Source: Akebia trifoliata
Lineage: Eukaryota > Streptophyta > Magnoliopsida > Ranunculales > Lardizabalaceae
Length of the DNA: 64,000 bases
Direction of reading: 5' to 3'
NCBI GenBank assembly: GCA_017979445.1
Contig: CM030710.1
Location: 18,400,248 to 18,464,247 of the forward strand
Below the pieces are notes generated by a model. The model worked only from the letters and a program-made list of their open reading frames with translations. It ran no database searches and was not told where the DNA came from. Positions 35,770-46,302 of this stretch are shown piece by piece; within the stretch, counting starts at the first letter, position 1; the number at the start of each line of letters is the position of its first letter. The position numbers and the translations under genes were made by a program.

Positions 35770-37025
35770 GTATCTCGAGATTTGACATGAGGTTTTGTGT
35801 TAGTATTTTAAGGACGTCACAACATCGATTACACTGAGACTTTTTCTTCAGTTTCAAAAAAAGACTCGCTCAGAATCATTATGATATTGGTGGTTCATTA
35901 GAATTTGGAGTTACACCATATGGATGTGAAATAACTTTATTAAATGAGAGTTTTGATAAAAAAAATTTACATGGAACAGCTTAAAGGGTTCACAAAAAAG
36001 AGAAAACAAAAATTAGCTTATAGACATAAGAAATCCATTTACGAACTTAAATAAACTTCAAGGCAATAGTATATAAAGTTTCGTGATACAATTACCTTCT
36101 TTGAATTTAAGAAAAACATTGTTGAATAGTATATATATCTGAAGATTAGTGGGAGACAACATATGTTATTGGCATAAAAATCCTTAGGAATCGATCTTAA
36201 GGATTATTAGGGTTGTCTCAGAAAGATTATATCAACATAGTATTAGATAGATATAATATGCAATCTTGTTCTATTGGTGACGTATCTATCGGAAAAGGAG
36301 ACAAATTCAACTTAATGTAATGTCTGTAAAATGATTTAAAAAGAAAACAGATGAAGGATATTCCATACGCTTTAGCTATTGGGAATTTGATGTACGTTTA
36401 GACTTATACCAGACGAGATATCAGTTTTGTAGTTAGAATGTTAGGAAGATATCAAAGTGACCAAGAAATAGATACAAGGGACGAAGGACTACATGCTCAC
36501 TTATAAAATATTAGATTATTTAGAATTGATCGAATACTCATATTCCAATTTTATTAGATGCTCTGATAGTTGAAAGTCTATATCATATTTTATTTTTCTA
36601 CTAGTAAGAAGAACTATCTCGTGGAGGAGTGTGAAGTAGAGCATTATTGCTTCATCCACTATGAAGGCTGAATTCATGGCATGTTTTGAGACTACGAGTC
36701 ATGTTTTATGATTGCAAAATTTTATCTCAAGACTTGGGGTTGTCGACCATATCTAGGTCGCTGAAAATATACTATTAAAATATCGTAGCTGTGTTCTTCT
36801 TTAATAATGGAAAATAGTCAAATGGTGCTAAACACTTGAAGATCGAGTACTTGGTGGTTAGAAAAAGAATCTAGAAACAGTTAGTATCATTAGAAAATAT
36901 TAGCACCACTCAAATGATATCTGATCCATTGACAAAAAGATTATCACTAAAAGCTTATAGAGAATAATATGTTATCAGGATGGGTCTTTTGGGAAAATCT
37001 TTTACGTATTTAGAATATATTACTT
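35770..37025 (+). pseudogene. Ty1/copia reverse transcriptase and RNase H remnant
   Basis: Plus-strand pieces follow the copia RT order. SLRIIMILVVH and ELHHMDVKITLLNESF lie near 35870-35950. Then come KDY...YINIVLDRYNMQSCSIGD near 36195-36270, IPYALAIGNLMY-like and YTRRDISFVV-like segments near 36360-36440, and the RNase H/C-terminal AEFMACFETT and DPLTKRLSLKAY near 36670-36960. Stops and frameshifts are dense. The N-terminal gag, protease and integrase are absent. It abuts the truncated Tat gag upstream and is followed by a probable 3' LTR on the same strand. It is an old, truncated copy with no coding potential. Confidence 0.8.
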
Positions 37026-37441
37026 TAAGGTGATTATGGAATTGACATTAACATTAATACTAAATAAAGTTTATTTATGCTTATTTCCTGTTTCCATATA
37101 TATTATGCATATTTTATTTGGATTTAAGTAATACAAAAAATATCTAGATGAAACAAATTAAAGGGGCACAATTAAAGACAATATCAGAAAGGGTATTGAT
37201 GGTGTGGTACATGGATGGAAGTATGACATAGATGGCATACAATCGCCATGAATCACATTAATATCTAATCGAAAGATAGCATTAAAGAATCTAATTGTAT
37301 ATTGAGAATATTAATGATTTTAAAATTTATGATCATGTATAAAATAATTTTTTTGGTTATAAACTCCTAAAATTGAGTTTTTTTCAAAATATTTTGAAAT
37401 TCACTATTAGCACAATCGGTCTAATGGACCAAATGGAAAAA

Positions 37442-37992
37442 TGTTAGAATTCTATGTCGTGTGACCCAATTGATCTTAAGGTTTTTTATTGTGTAATTAC
37501 TTAAGGATTCTATATACATAACAAATATCAATATTAAAGAGTCCCAATATCATTAGAATTGTTAATATTCTTTAAGGATAGTAAGAGACTTTGATGGATA
37601 AGAATTTTACTAAGATAATAACTCTAGGCCCTCAACATTCATCTATAAAAAGGATCAGCGACCTCACATTGGAACATACGAATAGAAAGAACTAAGTGTG
37701 AAAAACATATAAAGTAAAGAGTTCTAATAGAGTGATATCCATCAATCACTAATACCCAGATGATCTATACAGAGAGAAGGGAAAATGTGAGTCAAAAAGG
37801 GAAATGATCAATTTGATTGGGGTTTCGAAAGCTTCAAGGAACATGTGGATAGAAAGACACACCTCCAACATTTTCATCAACGGTTTCATAATAGATAGTA
37901 TGTTTGAGATATGCAATAGATTATATCCTATTAGAAAAAAGAAAAGTATATTAAAGTTATGTTATAGATTTTGAATGCGTAAAATCTAACAA
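37442..37992 (+). repeat. Probable 3' LTR of the copia element
   Basis: It starts TGTTAGAATT directly after a purine-rich tract (ATGGACCAAATGGAAAAA) and could end at ATCTAACA (37992), giving TG...CA ends and an inverted TGTTAGA/TCTAACA pair typical of copia LTRs. A TATA box (TATAAAA) lies at 37644-37650. Length is 551 bp. No second LTR is present, so the end and the target duplication cannot be confirmed. Confidence 0.65.
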
Positions 37993-38337
37993 GTTTAACA
38001 TATTAAATCTTTTCAAGGTTATCTTCAACAACCTCTTGGAAAAACCCTTTAACTAGGTTGAAGACAAAGGGATAAAAATAAAAATAAGCTTGAATCGGAA
38101 GATGATGGATTTTTGGGAAAAAAATTACATAGGATTTTATCAAAAGTTAGAAGGTTAGGATATTTTACTTACCCTTAGAAAAGTAATAAAATAAAAGAAG
38201 ACAAAAATAAATAAATAAATAAATAAAAAGACGAAAAATAAATAAATTATAAGATAGAAGTCAAATGGTGTATCATTAATTTAAAACAAAGGATAACTCT
38301 AAGTACCACCAAAATTTAGAGGGGTTCTTTAAAATTA

Positions 38338-39104
38338 GGAAAAATCACTTAAAGGACCCTAGTAAAATGATTCTTTTCTAAATAGTCCTTAAGTTTTGCG
38401 TGGGGTTTTAACATGACATTTAGTAAATTTTTTCCTTCTAAATGGTCCCTTATACTATCGAGTTCAAAACTTTTATTATCAAGTTCGATGCTTTTTCATT
38501 TAGATTCAAGTTCAAAAAATTTATTGTCGAACTCACCACTATGTATTGTTGAGTTCACAACTTTTTATTCATTGTGAAACTCAGCGCTTTTTAATTACTG
38601 TCAAGTTCACCACTTATTAAATAAAAAGTGGTGAACTCGACCCTAGTAAAATCCACCCATTTTCAATTTTCGAGTTTTTCCGACTAAAATACATGGAAAG
38701 ATCGATTAAAAACTTGAGATAACGACTTGTTTAGATGACTTCAACCCCAAAGAACCATCCTTGATCAATTTTCATCCAAAAACTAAGAGAAAAAGTGAAA
38801 ACATCCTATCTTTTTTTTAAATTCATCTTCAAAATATTTGAAAAAATCTTTGAAAATGGCTGCTTTTTTCTTAAATCTTTTTTGACGGAATGGAGTCTTC
38901 GAAGCTCGATTGAGATGTCAAAAATCTAATTTTTGAATGAAAATGATGAGTTCGAACGATTAAGGCATTCAATCGTGAGAAATGAGGTCCAGGGACCATT
39001 TAGAAAGAAAAAGTTTATTAAATGTCATGTTAAGTTACCTTTGATAACTTAGGGACTATTTAGAAGGATGCCCTTCCGTGAGGGTCCTTTTAAGTAATTT
39101 TCCC
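38338..39104. mobile_element. Mutator-type MITE with 9-bp target-site duplication
   Basis: A 767-bp non-coding element with TIRs of about 115 bp. The left arm begins GGAAAAATCACTTAAAGG and the complement of the right arm begins GGGAAAATTACTTAAAAGG. Both run through CTAAATAGTCC, TTAACATGACATTTA and TAAATGGTCCCT. TTAAAATTA lies immediately outside both ends (38329-38337 and 39105-39113). Nine-base duplications plus long TIRs are diagnostic of Mutator superfamily elements. The interior repeats the words GAGTTCA and TCAAGTTC several times (38459-38640). No transposase or captured exon is recognised. Confidence 0.92.
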
Positions 39105-39379
39105 TTAAAATTACTCAAGGTGGCATACGAGCAAGAAAATCACAAAAAAACTAATATTGGATTTCACATAGTACCAAATGACCACATGAAGCCTAATGAA
39201 GGCAATTTTGTAAATTGAGGATGCTCTCGATAAGCCGTTCTACACTGACATTCTATGACATTGCATCGACGTGGTTGTGCATAAAACTATAGATACTTTC
39301 ACTTCACCTCAAGAAAACGCATCTATATATGCCTCTATACATATTGCCACGTCAGTGCATTGTTGAACATAGGATGTTA

Positions 39380-39560
39380 GCGCAACATTTTCCGTTTTGG
39401 AGTTGTGCCGGAGTGACATTTAAATTGACATCATTTCACACATGATGTGCCTTCGATAAGCATCTATGATCTCATATACACATCAAGGTCAACAATGTGT
39501 GAAACGATGTCAAAATCAACATTACTGCCACATTTTTCATTTTAAAAACTTTCCATGTGG
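39380..39560. mobile_element. Small inverted-repeat (foldback) element
   Basis: TTGACATCATTTCACACAT (about 39432) pairs with the complement of ATGTGTGAAACGATGTCAA (about 39495). Weaker pairing extends outward across the flanking 50 bases. It looks like a small decayed MITE. Borders and target duplications are unclear. Confidence 0.5.
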
Positions 39561-39736
39561 TACCTTAATATGATTTCATAGACTAATGATAAATGATCTA
39601 AATGCCTATCTTCTTCTACTACTAACCAAAAATCCTTAAGACCAAAAGCAAACTTCTATGGATGTTTTATTTTTTGTTAAAAATGAGGTCCCCCATAGGC
39701 TCTCTGACCTGGCAGTTACAGAATCATAAATATTTT

Positions 39737-39965
39737 TGAATAATGATTTTTTGACTTGAAGATGTGCATTTGTGTATTCCGATAAAAAGATCTATGATTC
39801 CATGTCCATGCCACGTCCGAAGAGTATTGACCGACTTTCTAGTTGGACAATCAGCACTGAATCTTTTTCTTGTGTATCTCCGCAAGCAAAGGATCTACGA
39901 TTCTTTGATGGGGTCGTACAAGTGCCCTTGGAAAAAGAGCGTCAGATTGTCATGACTCTAACACG
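39737..39965. mobile_element. Foldback MITE, family copy 2
   Basis: It contains TGTGTATTCCGATAAAAAGATC with ATGATTCCATG (about 39772-39803) and CTTGTGTATCTCCGCAAGC with ATCTACGATTCTTTG (about 39868-39905), both related to the core of 3178-3350. The ends ATGATTTTTTGACTTG and the complement of CAGATTGTCATGACTC keep the family's terminal pattern. It is more diverged than copy 1. It lies about 0.5 kb downstream of the ERF gene's stop codon. Confidence 0.6.
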
Positions 39966-40481
39966 ATATCACAACTCAAAAGAGTCGTGTTGGGGGTGAC
40001 ACAAGATTTATTGTGATTCTCACAATTCTGATGTGGACATGGATACATAACCGTAGATGGTTTTTACTCGTATCACGAGGAAACACGTCTATTCTTTTGT
40101 ACACATCCCACGTCAGATTTGCAGTAAATTCTTTTTGTCATTTCATCATTTTCCCAAAAGAGATGACGTGGCTAATAATCACCGATCAAGGCTTATATCC
40201 TTCTAAGGGTCCACTAAGACAAAGTCCACGTGCACAGAAACATAGTGGCAATGGAGAAAGCTTTTTCCACGAGAACCCGTGCTGAAACTTTTTATCAAAC
40301 TTTATATATATAGTAGTCTAAACTCCAAACTCGAAGAAAAACAGTAAGTCAACTTTACTCACGGACACACCAAACACCCTCTGTGGCCCCATCAACCGCA
40401 TCACACCAAAACAAAGACAAACAAACAGAAAAAAAAAAACTCACCGAAAACCATAGAAGCTAAAGAGAAACGTTACAAGCA

Positions 40482-40848
40482 TTAAAAGAAATAAGCAGAA
40501 GAACCCAAGTCGAAATTATCCATAACGCCAGGAACTGTATCAGAAACGGGTGGCATTTGCCCGAAAAGTGGGCTATGGACGAACTCACTCGAGTTGAAAT
40601 CCAAACACGATCCATTCCCCACCGAGTCGAGCCCAGTTATCAATTGATCATCAGAGTACCCAATCAAACTCGTCATATCATCCCAAACTCCCTGACCCAT
40701 ATCGTAACCTTGAGGCGATACGGTTGAGCCAAAACAAACTGAGCTGGACGTAATGTCAGAAGGGAATGGAGGAAGCTCAGTTTCATTATAGAGCATTTGG
40801 TGGTGCTCAGCATTACCATCAACCATTGAGGGTTGTGTTTGTTGTTGC

Positions 40849-40885
<37 letters not shown>

Positions 40886-41390
40886 GAGAGATATTATTGC
40901 CGGTAACCCACGAGTCACCCAGAGAAAATCCACCGGGAAAATGATACACATTGCCGGAATCATGAGTGAAGAAGAATTGGTTGGTAGTGGGGTGGTGGTC
41001 TTGAGGGGGAGGAGTGAAGATGGCTGAGAGGTGTTGGTGGGCTTCATCAGGGGAGATGATAGAGGTGACCGAAGAACCGGGTGGCATGTCAGAGTAAATG
41101 AAATTGGTTCGGGCCCGTGAACCACGCATTGAGCGAGAAGCTCTATCGTAAGCTAAGGCGGCTTCTTCGGCTGTATCAAAAGTGCCAAGCCAATGTCTCT
41201 CTTTGGTTGATGGGTCTCTTATTTCTGCAGCGTATCTTCCCCATGGCCGTCGTCGAACACCAAGAAATCTTCCTGTCGTTTCTTGTTGTTGTTGTTGTTG
41301 TTGCTGTTTTTTCTTAGTCTTCTTTTCATGGATACTTATGGGAGATGAAGAGGAGGAAGAGGGATTGGTTGTTGAGTTGTTGAAATCCAT
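40482..41390 (-). CDS. AP2/ERF transcription factor, LEP/PUCHI (ERF086-like) group
   Basis: An intronless gene for a nuclear DNA-binding protein of 302 residues. I start at the ATG at 41388-41390; the same frame is open five codons further upstream, but only from a TTG. Residues 1-40 are Ser- and Gln-rich with a basic patch, EKKTKKK. One AP2/ERF domain spans about 41-99: [20 protein letters not shown], then [20 protein letters not shown]. Alanine in YAAEIRD and aspartate in GTFD are the residues typical of the ERF (GCC-box-binding) subfamily. The segment after the domain, [17 protein letters not shown], is characteristic of PUCHI/LEP-type factors, which control lateral-organ and meristem boundaries. 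A 16-Gln tract lies in the middle, and the acidic/aromatic C-terminus ends SSAYFF. No stop or frameshift is seen. The family is certain; the orthologue is inferred. Confidence 0.95.
40839..40886 (-). repeat. CAA trinucleotide repeat encoding polyglutamine
   Basis: Sixteen consecutive glutamine codons in the ERF gene, all CAA except one CAG. A second, shorter Gln run (eight residues) lies near the N-terminus at about 41283-41306. Pure CAA runs are prone to length change, so alleles may differ in activation-domain length. Confidence 0.95.
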
Positions 41391-41560
41391 GAGATAAGAG
41401 CGCAATGGGTATTGGTTTTCAAATTCTGAGAGAAAAGGACAAGTTTTGGGAAACTAAGAGAGAAAATGGGGGTCTTATTGTTTTCTCTTCACTCAATTTG
41501 GTATTGGTCTTTAATTGGCAGCTGCATGTTAGCCGCTTAAATAAGGGGGATTTTGTCTAA
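41391..41560 (-). promoter_or_regulatory. Putative core promoter and leader of the ERF gene
   Basis: A TATA-like TATTTAAG lies at about 41537-41544 on the minus strand, about 150 bases upstream of the start codon, followed by a C/T-rich leader. No specific operator-like motif stands out. About 0.5 kb further upstream lie a foldback element and then the truncated end of an Athila-like retrotransposon. Confidence 0.4.
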
Positions 41561-41867
41561 TATAGCTGTGGTATTTTACATTGTTTGCCCTTCATGTTTT
41601 CTCAAATGACATTTGTAACTTTTAAAGTTCAATTGAAAATGGAGCCCACCATTTGAGAGATGCCATTTCTGATCAATATTTCCTTCGGCTAAACAGAAGG
41701 GAAAAATTACTTCATGTATTCTGCGGGAAGGGATTCTTTCCAATCTTTTAAAAATCAGACCAATAATCAAACCAAAATTTTGCTCAACTGATTGAATTGG
41801 GATCCGATCGAAGTTCAATTTGGTATTTCTATTAGTTTAACTAATTGAATAAATACTAAATTGACTA

Positions 41868-41985
41868 AAAAATAGTCACTTAACTGATGTGAATGTGCAC
41901 AGAATCATAGATTTTTGTCTTTGTGTATCTCGAAATTTTTTGGTTTAGTGCACATTCCCTATCAATTGAGTATATCTGAATATCT
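41868..41985. mobile_element. Foldback MITE, family copy 3 (short)
   Basis: ACTGATGTGAATGTGCAC (about 41883-41900) pairs with the complement of GTGCACATTCCCTATCAATTG (about 41949-41969). Between them is AGAATCATAGATTTTTGTC with TTGTGTATCTCG, the same core as at 3178-3350, in the same arrangement. It lies about 0.5 kb upstream of the ERF start codon and could contribute to its promoter region. Confidence 0.6.
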
Positions 41986-42329
41986 TTTTTTAGTCAATTT
42001 ACCACGGCTCTAACTAATTATATAGGGGGTCAAGCTCCAATGACTTGTGTGAAAAACATGTGACCCAATCATGTAAACCCAATATTCCACAGTTGAGATT
42101 TATCCTCAGGATAAGTATCCTTAAGATGTATATTATCGAGATAACATCTAAGATCTTATAAGAATGTTAACATTTTCCACCACATTCATTTTCTAATTAT
42201 ATCGTTGTCTTTTTTGTATTTTACATAATAAATGTTTATTGACATTGATTGCCGAAGCAAACAAGATATTTAATTACAAAGACTAAAATGCTCTTACATT
42301 TATTATATAAAAGACAAAAACTTATGATG

Positions 42330-42624
42330 TAAACAAAAACTTCTAGAGGATTCAAAAACCCAAAATTTGCAAGTAACCAAGGTCCGATGACCATTTTGAG
42401 CAAACTGATTCTGTTTCTAAGACAACAAAGTTGATGGAAAAATATAAATCCTTGATTTTCACTATCATATCTTTGACAATTCCTTTCGAAATCTTAATTG
42501 ACTTATCGGCTAGACTCAATGTAATGTTGATGGATTTCAATACCCCCAAACCTAGTTGTTTATAAATCGAGTAAAGTAAAAGATTTAAATTCGTCCTTAA
42601 GTTTAGAAGATATTTTTCAACCAC
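42330..42624 (-). pseudogene. Athila-like aspartic protease domain remnant
   Basis: An open minus-strand frame contains LLYSIYKQLGLGVLKSINIT, LADKSIKISKGIVKDMIVKI and INFVVLETE. This is the order in Athila/gypsy proteases (PFS.Y..LGLG...PT...LQLADRS...P.G..EDVLVKV, then DF.VLD.E). The catalytic D-S/T-G lies just upstream in a damaged part, and I cannot read it intact. It is non-functional. Confidence 0.8.
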
Positions 42625-43189
42625 TTCATTTCTAATATGAACAAAAATTATCGGACATCCAGGATTTTTAAATTTTGGTGCAGTTATTTATTGAACGAGA
42701 GACAAAGATTGGACTGTGATGATGACTTCTTGAGGAAAAATGTGTTTTCTTTTTTACAATGATCAAATCCTTAAGGAATTTCGCATACTAAAGATATTTA
42801 TTTGATGGCATCTAAGAATGGAATGTTAATGTGCATATTTTAAAATTTTCAAAGATACCCTCAAATTGTCTTATTATCTCTAAGGTGATGGGAAAATGGT
42901 ACTCGTGGAATTAGTGGAACAATCAGGAGACTTTCCAAATCTTTTGCCTTTCTTTGAGGAGATTCTAAATTCTCATATACTTGAATCTTGTCTTTCTCTA
43001 GGACATGTCGATTTTTGTCAATAAAGACATTGTTGTCCACCTTTCTTATTGACTTTATGGGTGTAGATAGCTTGAATGGATTCTTGTAAAACTTAAGAAT
43101 GGCTTCCTATTTCATATTATCCTTTTGGTCCATTTTAAACTATTGGTTGAATGTTTTGATTAAAAAATTGACATTTCTCATTTCATTAT

Positions 43190-44560
43190 TGGGAAAGAGC
43201 TAACTGACCCAACTGAACTTCCATCTTCCTTATAGATTGAACAGTGACTTAATTGATTTTAGTTTGAGTTTGATTGATCAGTTGTTGTTGTTGTTGTTGT
43301 TGTTGTTATTTTTAGATGAGCTGTTGTTGTTGCTTCATCAACTCTAACATCATAGATTCTAAAGATGATTATTATTGGATGAAGGATTGTAATTGGTTAT
43401 GAGATCTGGGACTAAAGCTTTACATTCTATAGGCTATTAAGATTGGTATGGAACTTGAGAAATTATGGTAAACCACTTTGTTTGATAAGTTTATTTTATT
43501 TATAAGAGAATATGCGATGATACCTATTATCTGGGTGGTGCGTTTGGCTTAAGAATTAGGCATTAATTTTTTAAATGCATTGCAAAATTTTACCCCATGG
43601 CCAAAATTGAAAAAATGAAGGATGCTATTAAGAATTTTAGAGGGTGTCTTGGTGAAGAATTTTTCAAAATTTGGGAGAGATTCAATGATTTATTGGTAAA
43701 ATGCCTACATTATGGCATTAACAAAGTACAGTTGGTGCAAAGTTTTTATAGAGGACTAACCATGAGTTAGCTTATCCTAGTTGAGACCATACATAAAGTT
43801 CAACTCATGAATCGAGTCCCCAATCATGCGTATGATTTCTTGGTTGAGTTAGCAAAAATAACTCAAAATTAAAACACTAGTCATAGAGAGTTCAATAAAT
43901 AAGATCTAACAAAAAAGTCAAGCATATATGAGATGAAGATAGACCCTCATCTCAAAAATGTTATAACTAGCCTAATGAGTGGCATGAATAATCTAACAAA
44001 GAAACTAGATGCTTTTACTATCTCAACATCTCACTATGATTCTTGATTAGTTTTGCAAGTGACAATTGAGCCAAGTACATTGTGTGTTTTATGGGGTAAA
44101 ATTTTGCAATGAATTTTTTGGATAAACTATCTCAAAAAGTAATGAAATTGGGTGCTTGGGAGTTTAACCATGCATCTGCGTGATCTTCCAATGAAAAGGG
44201 AAACAATCTTAGTTTGACAATCTCCTCATCAAATTTTTGATTCCTAAAGATTTGACAAATGGTCAAGAATCTATTGAGGTGAGTGTAAGGTTGTTTATGT
44301 TTATGTCCATGAAACTTAGGTAACATATTTTTGGTGGCTGGCCTAATCTTGAATTGATCGGCATGATTAAAAGGTAAAACAATACATGTGGGTGGGGTAG
44401 CTAAAGTAGGAACAAAAAGCTCGTTCAATGTTCACTCACGATCAACCATCATGGGTAATGATGGCTTCTTAAGAATTCTTCTGGTGGTATGTTCAATCTC
44501 AAGATCGATAGGTTCTACTACTTCACTCTTCGAATGTCTACTAAGAATGTAAAACATATA
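43190..44560 (-). pseudogene. Athila-like gag, interrupted by an internal inversion
   Basis: The N-terminal part (about 44560-44112, minus) includes PPTCIVLPFNHADQFKIRP, LPKFHGH and RLFPFSLEDHADAWLN, the gag core of Athila-type elements. The next part, IEKMKDAIKNFRG then FFKIWERFNDLLVKCLHYGI and VQLVQSFYRGLT, is on the plus strand (43599-44090). The C-terminal part resumes on the minus strand (43577-43190) with LESMMLELMKQQQQ, a Gln-rich run and IRKMEVQLGQLA. In-frame stops occur in each part, several at former Gln or Trp codons. The (TTG)n run at 43283-43308 encodes the Gln tract. Confidence 0.85.
43578..44111. other. Inverted gag segment bounded by a 21-bp inverted duplication
   Basis: The same 21 bases, containing TTGCAAAATTTTACCCC, occur at 43578-43598 on the plus strand and at 44091-44111 on the minus strand, and are identical. 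Both copies encode the same gag segment IAKFYP in the same frame relative to gag. The enclosed 492 bases carry the middle of gag in the wrong orientation. An inversion after staggered breaks, with the overhangs filled in, would duplicate the break sequence in inverted form as seen here. Confidence 0.88.
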
Positions 44561-45281
44561 ATTATACAAAAATCAATGAAAAGATTTGACATAGAGAGGA
44601 TGCCTAACTCTAGATAGCTTCTAACTAGATAGAAATAACGCAACTAGCCTTCCATTTCTATTCTATGAATTAAAATTGGCCAATCGGATATCTAGATTAG
44701 AGGTGGTGTATAATGCTTAAGCAATGATATTCTTAAATCACCTTATTTTTTAGAATATACAAAGACCATCCCTTTTTGTAGGGTAAGATCATCCTAAACA
44801 CCGATAATGATCAAGAAATGCGATCGATGCAACTTGAACATGATTTCTCCTATTAAGCTCATGAGCCCTATAGTCCAAAACTAATTGATTTTAATTAATT
44901 TGAATTTGGTAACTAGTGAATTAATTTTCCTAATTAGAGTGAGAAATTGGTAATGACCTACAATCCTTATCTTTTTGGTGCCATCCCTTGGTAGGGGTGC
45001 TCTTTACTAATTAAGTGATCCAAGTAGATACAATAAAAAATTAACAAATAAAAGCAATGAGTAACCTACTAGTACAAGATATGTGGGTGTGAAGAATAAT
45101 ACCTCCCTTTCTAGATGAGGAAATATGAGTTGAGTCAACTTAGGCCACCAATTTCAAATCTGATGTGCAAACCTAAGGAGCCATGATGGTATTGTTCAAT
45201 TGCAATCCTTCCCTAATTTATTACAGTTCAAGTTTTCTTGGATATTTAAAAAAAATTAAATACAAAAAACCTAATACAAAG
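44561..45281. other. Leader region of the Athila-like element
   Basis: Non-coding DNA between gag and the inserted solo LTR. On the minus strand it is consistent with the long untranslated leader typical of Athila elements. No gene is seen. Confidence 0.45.
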
Positions 45282-45846
45282 TGTGGGGGTCAGAATTCAG
45301 TGAACGGTATTGATGGACTCTGCCCCATTGATCCGAAGTCTTTCATTTCACCTTCTTACTCACACCTGCGTGGTACCTGCCAAAAACTCTCCGACGCTTA
45401 AGTTAGAGTTGTAAAAGAATTATGGATTTTACTGGTTAGACTCCCAATCTATCAAAAAATCCTTAAGCTTATGTTCGTTGTGCTATTTATACATCCTTCA
45501 TCTGAATCAGGGTTTCCCCTTTTTGCGGGAGGTGATCCTGGAAAATCCCTTGATTCCCAGGATCCTAAACGGAATGTGAATCTTTGGGATTGGATATACT
45601 ATACTGGGGAGATCTTTGGGCTTGACGTGCAAACCAAAATTACGGATATTCTTTGACTAGGCCTATCCTACTTAGTAAACAGGTCTTGCTCAGTGTTGTG
45701 CTACCCTTCTAGCCAGACCAGGCGCTCTCTACCTTAACCTTCCCTTATGTTGGGCAGCACTCCTTATGCTGATCTACGCATGGTACCATTTAACCAGCTT
45801 GGACACGTGTATGGTCTGGATAATTGTGCGAATATTACCCTCTACA
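45282..45846 (-). mobile_element. Solo LTR of the Tat/Retand-like family with 5-bp target duplication
   Basis: This 565-bp LTR is clearly related to the two LTRs at 48141-48709 and 58068-58647, with shared blocks including TCAGGGTTTCCCC, GGGCTTGACGTGC and GTGGTACCTGCC. On the minus strand it starts TGTAGAGGG and ends CCCCCACA. CAAAG flanks it on both sides (45277-45281 and 45847-45851). A TATA box (TATAAATAGC) lies near 45482-45491. No internal region is attached, so it is a recombined solo LTR inside the leader of the Athila-like element. Confidence 0.92.
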
Positions 45847-46279
45847 CAAAGTAATTTATTATAGGATTTAAACCTAACCAAAAGAAATGAAAAAGAAAAA
45901 TAAAAAATTCTTGAAGCTTTCTTTGATCTTTTTTCAAGATGAGAAATCTTACAAAAAAAAAAATAAAATAAAATGTCAAGACTATACTAAACTAAAAAAA
46001 ATTAAGAAAAATGGAGATTGTCATTGCTGTCTATCGTATCACAGAAGCTTCTAGAAAAAATCAGAGGCAGAGAGCGCTATGTTACACCGCGACACAATAA
46101 TGACATCTCATGGTGCGGTTAAAATAGTAAATTCTTGATCTAATTTTTCACAATCTTCTTCTGTTGGCACTCAGATTAAAATAAATTGAAAATGTTTTGT
46201 TTTTGTAAATTTTTTTTTGAAGTGCTAGAAAATGAAATGGATAGAACACAACCTTTCAAACTGAAACTACTATACTTAT
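45847..46279. other. Athila leader between the PBS and the solo LTR
   Basis: Non-coding DNA continuing the Athila-like leader on the minus strand. No reading frame of interest is present. Confidence 0.4.
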
Positions 46280-46297
46280 CCCCGACAATAACGCCAA
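46280..46297 (-). other. Primer binding site (tRNA-Asp type)
   Basis: On the minus strand, TTGGCGTTATTGTCGGGG follows the LTR end GATCA by a few bases. It resembles TGGCGCCGTTGCCGGGG, the tRNA-Asp-complementary PBS common in Athila elements, with a few C-to-T type changes. Confidence 0.8.
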
Positions 46298-46302
46298 AAT
46301 TT

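Noticed and set aside
41391..41405. Five extra N-terminal residues for the ERF protein
   Set aside because: The upstream in-frame start would be TTG. The first ATG is at 41388-41390 and matches a sensible N-terminus.
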